A DNA stretch of 64,000 nt from Bacteroidales bacterium (GTDB taxonomy: Bacteria > Bacteroidota > Bacteroidia > Bacteroidales > UBA932). The stretch is from assembly GCA_017477465.1 (NCBI GenBank), contig JAFUVU010000049.1, positions 1-64,000 of the forward strand, read 5' to 3'. The first letter of the stretch is position 1. The number at the start of each line of letters is the position of its first letter. The position numbers and the translations under genes were made by a program. Shown here piece by piece: positions 1 to 8,816 of this stretch. The notes beneath the pieces were generated by a model, which was not told the DNA's origin, searched no databases, and was given only the letters and a program-made list of their open reading frames with translations.

Positions 1-138
1 ATGCTTACATGCTTGACCGATTTATTTCCATTTCCGGGAAATCCCCGAAACTGCGAAAAAATGACACTGATTTCAAAGAACTATTATTCCTGGGCGTCCG
101 TGACGCCGCTTGAACTTTTATAAAATTAACGTACTATT

Positions 139-2145
139 GTGAAAAAGCTTTTATTTGCATTGACGGCTGTCCTGGCGTTGGCTGCATGCCAAAATAAGCA
201 GGACCAGGTTATAGCTGACCATGGTCCGGAACAGACCGTTACCTGTGACAAGAGTGCACTCATGGGCTCCATTGTCAACTTCTCCGTGAATCTCAAAGGG
301 GACATCTCCCTTTCCACCCTGAATGTATCCCTCCTTTTTGACGAAACTGTTGTGGCCGATACCACCATCCGCACCAAGACACAAGGAACTTACGAGGGCT
401 ACCTCAGGGTCCCTTTCGCAAAGAACGTCCCGGACGGTACGGCAACCCTTCGCGTCACGTCCCAGAACATCCAGTACGGCAGCACTACAGAAGAAATTGG
501 CGTAGCTGTTTCCCGCCCGGATTTTGATCATCTTACCCTGATTGCCGGCGACAGGCAGTACAGGATGTCAAAGACAACAAAGAACATCTATGAAACGGAA
601 GAAGTGCTCAGCGGAAAAGTTGACGCCGTCATAGTTACCGATGCTATCGATGCTGCGGGCCGTACCATCACCTTCGGTTTCAGCGAGTCCCTTGGGATTA
701 ATCCCGCAGCAACCGGCACAATCCCGTTCTCAAGCTATAAGAGCACTTACGCGGTTTCTTTCAATACTTTCACCTGGGAAGGACACCCGTTCTCGGAAAT
801 CCTCATCAACGGAACCGAGGCAAGCGTGGGCGCCAACAATACCGTCAGTGCCGAAATCAGCATTGCCAAAGGTGATGCTATTACCCTGAGTGATGCTCCG
901 TTTGATGTCTCCGAAATGGATCTGGACCCCGACTTCTTCACTGAAGACGGCAAATTCGCTGCCCAAAGCGGCCTTTACAAGTTTACGCTGTTCCTCGACG
1001 ACAGATATTTCCTTGTGGAGCGTATGGCAAGTCCAGACAAATATGCCGACATTCAAAACGGCGCCATCTGGATGATTGGCGCAGCCAAGCACTATGGCAA
1101 GCCAACAGCCCAGTCTGCGAACTGGGATACCAAAACCGGGCCGCTGTGTTTTGCAGAAGTATCCCCGGGCATCTTCCAGTTAACCCAGGAGGCCGGCCGT
1201 CAGATGAGCAGCCTTACAGAACTTGATGTCAAGATCTTCCACCAGCACGGCTGGGGAAATGAATTCGGTAGCGTCGCAAGCGGAACATCCTTTGCTTCTG
1301 TCGAGAGCAATATTATCACGGTGAACAGCAGCGACGGCAATATCCACCTTGCGGCTGGTCGGCAGCTTGAAAAAGGCGGCATCTACCGCTTTACGGTTGA
1401 CATCTCCAATGGCATAGACGCGGCAGTTCTCAAGTTTGAGAAAATTAGTCATAACGAAATCACCGTCAACGGCGCCGGCGCCGAACTCACAAGTTCAGAC
1501 ACCTACGAAGCCATACCTGAACTTACGCAGAACGAAGCTGTTACCATAACTGGCATCAAGAGTATCGACTCCTATTGGAAAGATCCCGATTTCTTCACTG
1601 CAGACGGCAAGTTTGCTGCTGTGAGCGGCCGATACAGGGTGACTATTGACATGGCTTTAAAGGTGGTTCGTGCCTTCCGGGTCAAGGCAGATGGCACGAA
1701 TCCCAATCTGGAAGAGGGAGGTCTATACCTCCAGGGCTGGGGTGTCGCCCCATGCTACATTGGCGACGGACAAGTGGGGTGGCCTAAAAACAGCATTGGC
1801 GGCTACCAGATGGCGCAGGTCGCTCCCGGCGTATTTCAGATGACAGGCCTTGCCGTGGAGGAGAAAGATAAAACCATCGGCGGGCGCTTCCGCTATGATT
1901 ATATATCGGCAAAGTACTTTTTCCAGTACGGTGCGGGCGGAGAGACTTCAATGGATGTCATAATCACCGGCACGGCCGCAGACAAGATAACCCAGGTGAA
2001 AGAGGGCGTTGACAAGGGCAATATCTTCCTTCAGGAAAACCTGGAGAAAGGCGCCACATACCGCCTCACGGTGGATTTCTCGGGCGTAACCGTTACTGGA
2101 AATTCCATCGACGGAAAGGAGACCGTAAGGTTTGACAAACTTTGA
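139..2145 (+). CDS. SusE/SusF-like outer-surface lipoprotein
   Basis: Predicted accessory glycan-binding lipoprotein of a SusC/SusD locus. Residues 1-17 form a lipoprotein signal peptide ending LALAAC, so Cys17 would be lipidated. I recognise no catalytic motif. The 668-residue body is internally duplicated: DPDFFTEDGKFAA near residue 263 recurs as DPDFFTADGKFAA near 482, each later followed by a related stretch (SPGIFQLT and APGVFQMT). GTG is the start that keeps the signal peptide intact. The gene is probably the last of a locus lying left of the window, because a strong inverted repeat follows and the next gene is housekeeping. The target glycan cannot be predicted. Confidence 0.75.
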   Translation: MKKLLFALTAVLALAACQNKQDQVIADHGPEQTVTCDKSALMGSIVNFSVNLKGDISLSTLNVSLLFDETVVADTTIRTKTQGTYEGYLRVPFAKNVPDGTATLRVTSQNIQYGSTTEEIGVAVSRPDFDHLTLIAGDRQYRMSKTTKNIYETEEVLSGKVDAVIVTDAIDAAGRTITFGFSESLGINPAATGTIPFSSYKSTYAVSFNTFTWEGHPFSEILINGTEASVGANNTVSAEISIAKGDAITLSDAPFDVSEMDLDPDFFTEDGKFAAQSGLYKFTLFLDDRYFLVERMASPDKYADIQNGAIWMIGAAKHYGKPTAQSANWDTKTGPLCFAEVSPGIFQLTQEAGRQMSSLTELDVKIFHQHGWGNEFGSVASGTSFASVESNIITVNSSDGNIHLAAGRQLEKGGIYRFTVDISNGIDAAVLKFEKISHNEITVNGAGAELTSSDTYEAIPELTQNEAVTITGIKSIDSYWKDPDFFTADGKFAAVSGRYRVTIDMALKVVRAFRVKADGTNPNLEEGGLYLQGWGVAPCYIGDGQVGWPKNSIGGYQMAQVAPGVFQMTGLAVEEKDKTIGGRFRYDYISAKYFFQYGAGGETSMDVIITGTAADKITQVKEGVDKGNIFLQENLEKGATYRLTVDFSGVTVTGNSIDGKETVRFDKL

Positions 2146-2206
2146 GCTTTCCAAGACGTGTAAATAGGTATAGTAACCGTTTCTTTTAAATAGCTTATTA
2201 CTAATG

Positions 2207-2256
2207 TTTTATGCAATTTACTCCCGGTTAAAACGCCGGGAGTAAATTGCATAAAA
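2207..2256. repeat. 21-bp perfect inverted repeat (long hairpin)
   Basis: Bases 2207-2227 are exactly complementary to 2236-2256 around an 8-base loop. The outer half of the stem is AT-rich (TTTTATGCAATTTACT) and the inner part is CTCCCGG. There is no separate T-run after the stem, because the T and A runs lie inside it, so it reads the same from both strands. It may stop transcription from the upstream locus, protect a 3' end, or be a dispersed palindromic repeat. Confidence 0.7.
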
Positions 2257-2281
2257 TGCTAATAATCAGGTGCTTGGCGAA

Positions 2282-2346
2282 AACAGGCGCTTGCGGGATC
2301 GCGTTACGCGTGTTTCTGCGTTTTCTTGTAACGCGGACCACCTGTT
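2282..2346. ncRNA. candidate structured RNA (nested stems)
   Basis: Two nested inverted repeats are visible. The outer stem is AACAGG (2282-2287) with CCTGTT (2341-2346); the inner is CGCGTTAC (2300-2307) with GTAACGCG (2328-2335). The segment is GC-rich and is followed by a very AT-rich stretch. I do not recognise a known RNA family. The strand is undetermined, and it may be only a terminator remnant. Confidence 0.25.
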
Positions 2347-2501
2347 GCCCGGCCCTCTCATCGAGCATTCCCATTTTTTCATTTGTAAATGCTAATATAA
2401 TATATCTTAAAAGCAAATAACTGTCAAAAACATAATATATTTTATTTTATCATTAATTATCTGTCTTTGCTTGATAAGGAAAGGATCTATTATTTTTTTG
2501 C

Positions 2502-2509
2502 TATCTTCG
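2502..2509 (+). promoter_or_regulatory. putative -7 box of gmk-nadD
   Basis: TATCTTCG matches the Bacteroidetes -7 consensus TAnnTTTG with one change and lies 22 bases before the gmk ATG. No good -33 TTTG is present at the usual 19-21 base spacing, so support is moderate. Confidence 0.4.
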
Positions 2510-2531
2510 CCTGTTACTATTGCAAGCATCT

Positions 2532-3098
2532 ATGTCCGGTAAAGTTTTGATTTTCTCGGCTCCTTCCGGAAGCGGAAAGAGCACCATTGTGAATCATATT
2601 CTGGGCCTGCACCCGGAGATTGAGTTTTCTGTGTCGGCCACTTCGCGCCCGCCGCGCGGGGCGGAGCAGGACGGGGTGGAGTACCTCTTCTACAGTGCCG
2701 ATGTTTTCCGCGCCCTGGTGGCGGATGGGAAATTCGTCGAATACGAAGAAGTTTACGAGGACCGCTTCTACGGTACCCTCAAGAGCGAGGTGAACCGCAT
2801 CTGGGCCAAAGGACATGTGATTGTTTTCGATGTGGACGTCAAGGGCGGCGTCTCGCTCAAGAAGTACTTCGGGGATGCGGCCCTCTCCGTCTTTATCCAG
2901 GCTCCTTCTGTGGAGGAGCTCCGCCGTCGGCTCATTGCCCGCGCTACGGACACACCCGAAGCCATTGCCGAGCGGGTAGCCAAAGCCGCCGAGGAAATGA
3001 CCTACGCCCCCAAGTTCGACCGCGTCCTCGTCAATGACAAGCTGGACGTCGCCTTCGCGGAAGCCGAGGCGCTGGTGGACAGTTTCCTGCAGGCATGA
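2532..3098 (+). CDS. gmk: guanylate kinase
   Basis: Phosphorylates GMP (and dGMP) to GDP with ATP in the cytoplasm, a required step of purine nucleotide supply. The P-loop SAPSGSGKST lies at residues 9-18. The GMP-binding segment follows (SRPPRGAEQDGVEYLF), then a lid region RRRLIARATDTPE. At 188 residues it has normal family length. I take the ATG at 2532 (MSGKVLIF) rather than a TTG four codons upstream, because family members begin right before the first beta strand. It overlaps nadD by four bases (ATGA), so the two are translationally coupled. Confidence 0.95.
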   Translation: MSGKVLIFSAPSGSGKSTIVNHILGLHPEIEFSVSATSRPPRGAEQDGVEYLFYSADVFRALVADGKFVEYEEVYEDRFYGTLKSEVNRIWAKGHVIVFDVDVKGGVSLKKYFGDAALSVFIQAPSVEELRRRLIARATDTPEAIAERVAKAAEEMTYAPKFDRVLVNDKLDVAFAEAEALVDSFLQA

Positions 3099-3652
3099 AC
3101 ATCGCAGTCTATAGCGGCAGTTTCAACCCGCTGCACAAGGGCCACGAGGCTATCATCCGTTTTCTGACGGAGAAGGCCGGATTTGACCTTGTATATCTGG
3201 TGGTTACGCCCCAGAATCCCTTCAAGGATGCCCATACCCTGCCCACCGGGGAAGGGCGGTACCAGGCGGCGTTGGACGCCATCGGCCGACATCCGGAGCT
3301 GAAAGTGAAGGCGCAGGACATCGAACTTCACATGACGCCGCCCCAGTACACCATCCGTACCCTGGATGCGCTTAAGGAGCGTGAGCCGCAGAACGAATTC
3401 ACGCTTGTAATCGGCGCCGACAACCTGGCTAATTTTGCAGGTTGGCGTTATCATGAGCGCATCCTTCTGGAATATGGCGTAGTGGTCTTTCCACGGAAAG
3501 GCTATCACCGCGGACACGCCAGGGCAAGGCTTCTGAAAGAAAACCCGGGCTACAGAATCACCCTTCTTAAAGCCCCGCTTGTAACCATCTCATCCACAGA
3601 GATTCGCGAGGGTGTCAAAGCGGGGAAGGATATGTCGGCCTGGCTGATGTAG
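3095..3652 (+). CDS. nadD: nicotinate-nucleotide adenylyltransferase
   Basis: Joins ATP and nicotinate mononucleotide to make deamido-NAD in the NAD pathway. The nucleotidyltransferase signature is complete: SGSFNPLHKGH at residues 7-17 carries the (T/H)xGH element, and the second motif SSTEIRE lies near the C-terminus. Length 185 is typical. It is coupled to gmk by a four-base overlap. Its stop codon is immediately followed by the stop codon of the convergent GH92 gene with no gap, so there is no room for a separate terminator and read-through antisense to the GH92 gene is likely. pnuC (61199) is another NAD-related gene in the window but is not linked to it. Confidence 0.93.
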   Translation: MNIAVYSGSFNPLHKGHEAIIRFLTEKAGFDLVYLVVTPQNPFKDAHTLPTGEGRYQAALDAIGRHPELKVKAQDIELHMTPPQYTIRTLDALKEREPQNEFTLVIGADNLANFAGWRYHERILLEYGVVVFPRKGYHRGHARARLLKENPGYRITLLKAPLVTISSTEIREGVKAGKDMSAWLM

Positions 3653-5767
3653 CTACTCCCCGAGACAGAGATTTGCTCCGCCTGCGAGGGTGGCGTGGTC
3701 GATGAACAGTGACGACGCCTTTCCCTTGCGAATAACCACATCCTTGCCGGAAGGTAGATGCAGCGTCGCTTTGTCAAAGAGCGGAGCTCCCACCGCGTAC
3801 TGTGCACCCGCAGGACATACAGGATAGAAACCCAGGGCCGAGAAAATGTACCAGGCGCTGGTCTGGCCGTTGTCTTCATCGCCGCAGTATCCGTCCGGAG
3901 TAGCGCTGTAGAGCTTGTCCATTACTTCCCTGACTCTGAGGGCCGCCTTTTCATGGGCGCCGCACCAATCATAGAGGTAAATCATGTGCTGAGCCGGCTG
4001 ATTGCCGTGGGCGTAATTGCCCATGTTCATTATCTGCATCTCCCGGATTTCGTGAATCGTGAAGCCGTAATAGCTGTCGTCGAAGACGGGCGGCATCTCA
4101 AAAACATTGTCCAGAGCCTTCTCAAAGGCCTTCGTCCCGCCCATCAGCTCAATCAGGCCTTCCACGTCGTGGAACACGCTCCAGCTATACTGCAGGGCGT
4201 TTCCTTCGGTGAAGTCGCCGCCCCACTTGCAGGGGTTGAAGTCTTCGGGGAAGCTGCCATCGGCCCGCCTTCCGGACATGAGGCCTGCGGCGGGGTTGAA
4301 AAGATTCCTGTAATTCTGCGAAGCCTGCCGATAAGCTTCCAGCTCCTCCTCCGGCTTGCCGAGGGCCTTGCCCAGCCGCCAGATGCACCAGTCGTTGTAG
4401 GAGTATTCAAGGGTGCGGGCGGCGCTTTCGTTGATTCCCACGTCGCAGGGGACATAGCCGAGGGAGTCGTAGTACTCCCAGCCCAGACGGCCGCTGGCAG
4501 TGCCTTTGCGATAATGGTGGGCGTCATAGACGAGGGCATCCCAGAGGGTCTCGTAATCGGCCGGAATGCCTTTGAAATAGGCCTCCGCCACCACTGAGGC
4601 CGAATTGTTGCCCACCATGCAGTCCCTGTGCCCGGGGCTGGCCCATTCGGGGAGCATGCCGCTCTCGCGGTAGTGGTTTACGTATCCTTCCATCATTTTG
4701 GCGGCCTGGTCGGGATACACCAGGTCCAGCAGACCGAAGAGGCAGCGGAAGGTGTCCCAGAGGCCGGTGTCGGTGAAGAGGTAGCCCTCGTGAACCTTGC
4801 CGTCGTGGGGGCTGTAGTGGACGCGCTTTCCGTCGGCCGTAAGCTCCGAAAAGTCCCTCGGGAAAAGGAGGCTGCGGTATAGGCAGCTGTAGAAGGTCCG
4901 GAGCTGGTCAATGCTGCCGCCGGAGACCTCGATTCGGCCAAGGACCTCATTCCAGCGGGCTTTTCCTTCTGCGCAGATGCGCTCAAAGTCCCTGTCGCCA
5001 AGCTCCCCGAGATTAGTCTGCGCCTGCTCAATGCCGATGAAAGACGACGCCACGCTCAGCGACACTTTCTGCCCTCTCGAGGTAGGGAAGCCGACGATGG
5101 CGTATCGGCCTTCGCGGATCTCTGAAAAGCTGAAGGGCGTGTCGCTTTCGATGACGAAGTAGTTGGCGAAGTTGTCGGCCACTCCGCCGGAATTATTGGA
5201 CACTTTGCCTTCAATCCTGTTATTGCCGATGGCGCTTATCTCCCCGCCGTAGGCATCCACCACAAGGTAGGAGCACTCCCGCTCGGGGTAGGTAATCCTG
5301 AAGGCGGCTGCCCTTTCGGTGGGGGAGAGTTCCACCGTGGCGTCATGGTCGGCCAGATAGACGCTGTAATAGTACGGCGTGGCTGTTTCGGCCTTGTGGG
5401 AGAACCAGCTGGCGCGCCCGTCCTCGTCGCATACAGGGCCGACTGTCACCGGCATTATGGAGAAGCAGCCGTAGTCGTTCATCCAAGGACTGGGCTGATG
5501 CGTCTGCTTGAAGCCGCGGATTTTGTCATCGGTGTAAACGTATGCCCATCCGTCGCCCATTTTCCCGGTCTGAGGCGTCCAGAAATGCGTCCCCCAGGGC
5601 ATTGCAATGGCAGGATAAGTGTTCCCCGTCGACAGCGAATGCTTGGACAGAGTCCCCACCAAAGTATTGACATAGGACACAGGAGGCTCGCCTATTGTTT
5701 CCGGCGCCTTGGCGCAAGCAGAAAGCACCAAAGCCGCAGCGAGAATATATTTTAAAGTAGTCTTCAT
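3653..5767 (-). CDS. GH92 exo-alpha-mannosidase, probably alpha-1,2
   Basis: Calcium-dependent inverting exo-mannosidase expected to trim alpha-mannose from yeast mannan or N-glycans at the surface or in the periplasm. A lipoprotein signal ends LSAC (Cys18). Family GH92 motifs are clear: GNTYPAIAMPWG, GFKQTHQPSPWMNDYG, GHRDCMVGNNSA, TEGNALQYSW, GNQPAQH and DEDNGQTSAWY. By spacing against BT3990 (numbering from memory), Glu521 in TEGN matches the catalytic acid Glu533. Asp630 and Asp632 match the base pair Asp642/Asp644. His572-Glu573 match His584-Glu585, reported as an alpha-1,2 signature. The LacI-type gene ends three bases upstream, so the two form an operon. It is alone, without the large set of enzymes of a full alpha-mannan locus. 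Confidence 0.9.
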   Translation of the reverse strand: MKTTLKYILAAALVLSACAKAPETIGEPPVSYVNTLVGTLSKHSLSTGNTYPAIAMPWGTHFWTPQTGKMGDGWAYVYTDDKIRGFKQTHQPSPWMNDYGCFSIMPVTVGPVCDEDGRASWFSHKAETATPYYYSVYLADHDATVELSPTERAAAFRITYPERECSYLVVDAYGGEISAIGNNRIEGKVSNNSGGVADNFANYFVIESDTPFSFSEIREGRYAIVGFPTSRGQKVSLSVASSFIGIEQAQTNLGELGDRDFERICAEGKARWNEVLGRIEVSGGSIDQLRTFYSCLYRSLLFPRDFSELTADGKRVHYSPHDGKVHEGYLFTDTGLWDTFRCLFGLLDLVYPDQAAKMMEGYVNHYRESGMLPEWASPGHRDCMVGNNSASVVAEAYFKGIPADYETLWDALVYDAHHYRKGTASGRLGWEYYDSLGYVPCDVGINESAARTLEYSYNDWCIWRLGKALGKPEEELEAYRQASQNYRNLFNPAAGLMSGRRADGSFPEDFNPCKWGGDFTEGNALQYSWSVFHDVEGLIELMGGTKAFEKALDNVFEMPPVFDDSYYGFTIHEIREMQIMNMGNYAHGNQPAQHMIYLYDWCGAHEKAALRVREVMDKLYSATPDGYCGDEDNGQTSAWYIFSALGFYPVCPAGAQYAVGAPLFDKATLHLPSGKDVVIRKGKASSLFIDHATLAGGANLCLGE

Positions 5768-5770
5768 GAT

Positions 5771-6769
5771 CTAAATTGATGCGCCGGGAATGAATGTCGG
5801 CAGTAATTTGATTTGTGAATGATTGTCGCTTCGTCCCGACAGCTTGTCCATGAGAATTTTGACGGCAAGGGTGGACATGTCGGCGGTGGGTTGTCCTACC
5901 CGGGCGATGGACGGGGTGAGATAGTCCATATACATGTTGTCGTCGAAGGAGAGAAGCGCGATGTCGAAAGGAATGTCCAGCCCCGATTCTTTAATGGCCT
6001 TGAGGGCTCCCAGCATGATGGTGTTGCTGAGGGCAAAAATAGCCTTGGGCGGCGCGGGACTGTTGAGAAGGAGCTTGGTTTCCAGATAACCGTTCTGGAT
6101 TGTGAAGTCGTTGCCGACGACCTTGCAGTTCTCCTCCAGGCCGTTTTTCTGCATGGCTTCCCTGTATCCGTGTATTCTTTCCTTATTAGGCATAGAAGAG
6201 GCGGCGCCCTGGATGCATGCAATCTCCCGATATCCTGCCGAAATCAGCTTGACGGTAGCCAGAAAAGCCCCCTGGAAGTTATTGGTGGTGACATAGGGCA
6301 GGGTAGTGTTCTCATAGTAGCGGTCAATAAGGACGATAGGCACTTTATGCCCCAATCTTTCCAAGGCCGATGCATCGATGCCGCTTGGCGCCGCTATGAT
6401 GCCCTCCACCTGTCTGGAGATTAACGATTCCACTCCTTCTATAAGGGTATTGTCGTTCTCCATTGTGTCTATAACTATGGTTGTATAGGACTGTTCCCTT
6501 AGTTTGGTGACTATGACGCTGGCCATCTCTGCAAAGAAAGGATTGGAGATGGAGGGAATAAGAAGTCCTATGATGCCGGATCCGGAGTTGCGCAAATTTT
6601 GTGCAGAGGCGTTCGGGATGTACATGCAGCGGTGCGCTTCTTCCAAAACCTTGTCTCTTGTAGAGTCGCTGATTCTGTATTTTTCGGCGTCTCCGCGCAG
6701 TACACGCGAGACTGTGGTGGCCGATACGCCAATACGGGCGGCTATGGATGAGAGGGTTTCCTTTTTCAT
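5771..6769 (-). CDS. LacI-family transcriptional regulator
   Basis: Sugar-responsive DNA-binding regulator. The N-terminal helix-turn-helix is at residues 5-25 (LSSIAARIGVSATTVSRVLRG). The hinge region is followed by a periplasmic-binding-protein-like effector domain (GIIGLLIPSISNPFFAE onward). The length of 332 is normal. It is upstream of and nearly abuts the GH92 gene (three bases), and is divergent from PUL 1. By position it could control GH92, the nucleoside/ribose operon, or both. An imperfect inverted repeat between the two promoters, TCGCGCAA (6808-6815) and TTGTGCGA (6845-6852), is a possible but unproven operator. The effector is unknown. Confidence 0.9.
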   Translation of the reverse strand: MKKETLSSIAARIGVSATTVSRVLRGDAEKYRISDSTRDKVLEEAHRCMYIPNASAQNLRNSGSGIIGLLIPSISNPFFAEMASVIVTKLREQSYTTIVIDTMENDNTLIEGVESLISRQVEGIIAAPSGIDASALERLGHKVPIVLIDRYYENTTLPYVTTNNFQGAFLATVKLISAGYREIACIQGAASSMPNKERIHGYREAMQKNGLEENCKVVGNDFTIQNGYLETKLLLNSPAPPKAIFALSNTIMLGALKAIKESGLDIPFDIALLSFDDNMYMDYLTPSIARVGQPTADMSTLAVKILMDKLSGRSDNHSQIKLLPTFIPGASI

Positions 6770-6794
6770 TGAGGATGGTTGTGATTAGCGACTA

Positions 6795-6826
6795 CAAAAT
6801 TAAAAAATCGCGCAAAATATTCCAAA
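6795..6826 (-). promoter_or_regulatory. promoter of lacI-type gene and GH92
   Basis: On the minus strand TTTG (6826-6823), a 20-base spacer and TAATTTTG (6802-6795) match the Bacteroidetes -33/-7 consensus exactly. The predicted transcription start is about 15-20 bases before the ATG at 6769. Confidence 0.7.
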
Positions 6827-6909
6827 AATTTTGAAAAAAACCGCTTGTGCGACCAAAAAATTTCGTTAAAAAACTATTTTCTTTGCATAAAGGACTGGAG
6901 GATTTGCCT

Positions 6910-7920
6910 ATGAAAAAGACTGTATTACTGCTATTTTCTGTTGCGGCACTGCTCTGTGCCTGCAAACAGGCGCCTTCCAAGGAGGAGGTCGCCGCTGTTA
7001 TCTTCGAAACCGATATGGGCAACGACGTGGATGACGCCCTCGCTGCCGATATGCTCTTCAAGTATGCCGCCCAGGGGAAGATCCGGCTGCTGGGAATGGG
7101 CCTTAACAAGGACTGGGAAGACTCCAGGGAGTATCTGGACATCCTGAACACCTGGTATGGCTGCCCGGACTTGCCGGTAGGCGTAGTCCACGGCGGCGCT
7201 TCCTATGCCGATGACGAAAACTGTTACGCCTCCCGGGTATGCAGGCTCAAGGATGCCGACGGGAAGCCGCTGTTTCCACGTTCCAAGGCAGAATATGCTT
7301 CTCTTCCCGATGCCGTGGAATTATACAGGAAGCTGTTGTCGGAGAGTACCGATGGCACGGTGGACATTGTTTCGGTGGGCTTTTCCACCAACCTTTCCCG
7401 CCTTCTTGCCTCTGAGCCCGACGATGTCAGCCCTCTGAGCGGAAAGAAGCTGATTGAAGGGAAAGTCCGCCGTCTGGTAGTGATGGGAGGAAATTTCGAC
7501 GGAAGGAAACTTACGGAATTCAATATAGTAAAAGACATCCCGTCGGCCAAAAACGTGCTTGAGAATTGGCCTACGGAAGTGGTGATCACTCCATTCGAAC
7601 TTGGTGAGAGAATCCTTTTCCCCGGGTCGGCCATCGAGGAGACTGCCACTCCGACTCCGGTGACGGAAGGATACAAAGCCTTCCAGGCGATGCCTTATGA
7701 CAGGCCCACCTGGGATTTGACCGCCGTCCTATACGCCGTGGAAGGCCCCGGATGGTTCACCCTGAGCCCCACGGGCAGGGTAGAAGTGACACAGGACGGC
7801 GGGACAATCTTTTCGGAAGACCCTGACGGGAAGTGCAAATATTTGATGGTGAGCGACCTGCAGGCCGATTCCATCGGCAAACGATTAACCGAACTATTCA
7901 AAGAAACTTATGTGCGCTAA
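6910..7920 (+). CDS. nucleoside hydrolase-like lipoprotein (RusNH-like)
   Basis: Expected to hydrolyse the N-glycosidic bond of nucleosides, giving ribose and free base. The family aspartate cluster is ETDMGNDVDDA at residues 33-43, with the calcium and ribose-binding aspartates in place. Residues 1-18 are a lipoprotein signal (LLCAC), so it works at the membrane surface or in the periplasm. I choose ATG 6910 because it begins the signal peptide and has GGAGG at 6897-6901, eight bases upstream, an unusually clear Shine-Dalgarno for this phylum. An upstream GTG at 6847 is less likely. It overlaps the ribokinase gene by 11 bases, linking base removal to ribose phosphorylation. Confidence 0.82.
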   Translation: MKKTVLLLFSVAALLCACKQAPSKEEVAAVIFETDMGNDVDDALAADMLFKYAAQGKIRLLGMGLNKDWEDSREYLDILNTWYGCPDLPVGVVHGGASYADDENCYASRVCRLKDADGKPLFPRSKAEYASLPDAVELYRKLLSESTDGTVDIVSVGFSTNLSRLLASEPDDVSPLSGKKLIEGKVRRLVVMGGNFDGRKLTEFNIVKDIPSAKNVLENWPTEVVITPFELGERILFPGSAIEETATPTPVTEGYKAFQAMPYDRPTWDLTAVLYAVEGPGWFTLSPTGRVEVTQDGGTIFSEDPDGKCKYLMVSDLQADSIGKRLTELFKETYVR

Positions 7921-8809
7921 ACCAAAAATCCTGGTGATTGGCAGCAGCAATACCGACATGACTGTTGTCAGCGACCACCTCCCCGCATCCGGTGAGACTG
8001 TGATGGGGGGAATATTCTGCATGGGACCCGGCGGAAAAGGCGCCAACCAGGCCGTCTGCGCCAGTCGCCTAGGGGCCGATGTCACCTTTGTATGTAAGGT
8101 GGGGAACGACCTTTTCGGCGACAATGCCGTTGCAGGCTACAAGTCGGAAGGAGTTGACGTCAGCCATATCCTTCGCTCGGAAAAGCCTACCGGATCGGCC
8201 CTTATTCTCGTGGACAAGAAAGGCGAAAACGTCATATCAGTGGCCCCGGGTGCCAATTTCGACTTTACGCTGGAGGATATCGACCGTCTGGAAGATGTAA
8301 TCAAAGGGGCCGATTATCTGCTTTTGCAGCTTGAAATTCCGATTCCCTGCGTTGCAAGGGCGGCGGAAATCGCCCACGACGCCGGAGTGTTCGTGATTCT
8401 GAATCCGGCTCCGGCCTGCGCTCTCGAGCCTGAACTGTTCAAGAATGTGTCCCTTCTTATCCCCAATAAGACCGAGCTGGAGATTCTCTCCGGCAAAGAC
8501 CCTTCCCTTAATCTGTCGGATGCAGTTGCCGAGGTCATGAAAAAAGGCGTTGACAACGTAATCGTGACCCTTGGGGCCGATGGCGCCTTAGTCTGCAGCC
8601 ATGGCTCATTCTCATCTGTTCCCGCCTGCAAGGTAGTGGCCGTGGATACGACTGCGGCCGGCGACACCTTCTGCGGCGGAGTCTGCGTCGGCCTCAGCGA
8701 AGGACTCTCCCTTGAAGATGCGGCGCGATTTGCCACCAAGGCATCGGCCCTTACCGTGCAGAAGGTGGGCGCTCAGAATTCCCTCCCTTTTAGAAACGAA
8801 ATAATCTGA
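7910..8809 (+). CDS. rbsK: ribokinase (PfkB family)
   Basis: Phosphorylates D-ribose to ribose 5-phosphate in the cytoplasm. Both PfkB signatures are present: GPGGKGANQAV near residues 39-49, and DTTAAGDTFCGG near 246-257 with the catalytic Asp in AAGD. Length 299 fits ribokinases. The start overlaps the end of the nucleoside hydrolase gene, and the permease gene begins seven bases after its stop. This order (hydrolase, kinase, permease, SusC, SusD) supports ribose rather than another sugar as substrate. PfkB kinases are difficult to separate by sequence alone, so a related pentose or a nucleoside substrate stays possible. Confidence 0.88.
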   Translation: MCAKPKILVIGSSNTDMTVVSDHLPASGETVMGGIFCMGPGGKGANQAVCASRLGADVTFVCKVGNDLFGDNAVAGYKSEGVDVSHILRSEKPTGSALILVDKKGENVISVAPGANFDFTLEDIDRLEDVIKGADYLLLQLEIPIPCVARAAEIAHDAGVFVILNPAPACALEPELFKNVSLLIPNKTELEILSGKDPSLNLSDAVAEVMKKGVDNVIVTLGADGALVCSHGSFSSVPACKVVAVDTTAAGDTFCGGVCVGLSEGLSLEDAARFATKASALTVQKVGAQNSLPFRNEII

Positions 8810-8816
8810 CAGCCTT

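Larger units (their letters stand above)
2146..2531. other. non-coding interval between lipoprotein gene and gmk
   Basis: This 386-base gap holds no convincing gene. It contains a 21-bp perfect hairpin (2207-2256), a second region of nested inverted repeats (2282-2346), an AT-rich stretch (about 2385-2500), and a -7 box for gmk at 2502-2509. These are listed separately. Confidence 0.6.

Noticed and set aside
1..123. An open frame from the window edge to a TAA at 121-123, possibly the end of an upstream gene.
   Set aside because: Only about 40 codons, no recognisable motif, and composition does not favour coding. It cannot be supported.
3998..4000. Gln590 in GNQPAQH of GH92, where many family members have GNEP, looked like a lost catalytic acid as in mannose-1-phosphate-specific GH92 enzymes.
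   Set aside because: Spacing to the Asp630/Asp632 pair (40-42 residues) is wrong for the acid. The glutamate 109 residues before Asp630 is Glu521 in TEGN, which is intact and matches the known acid position.
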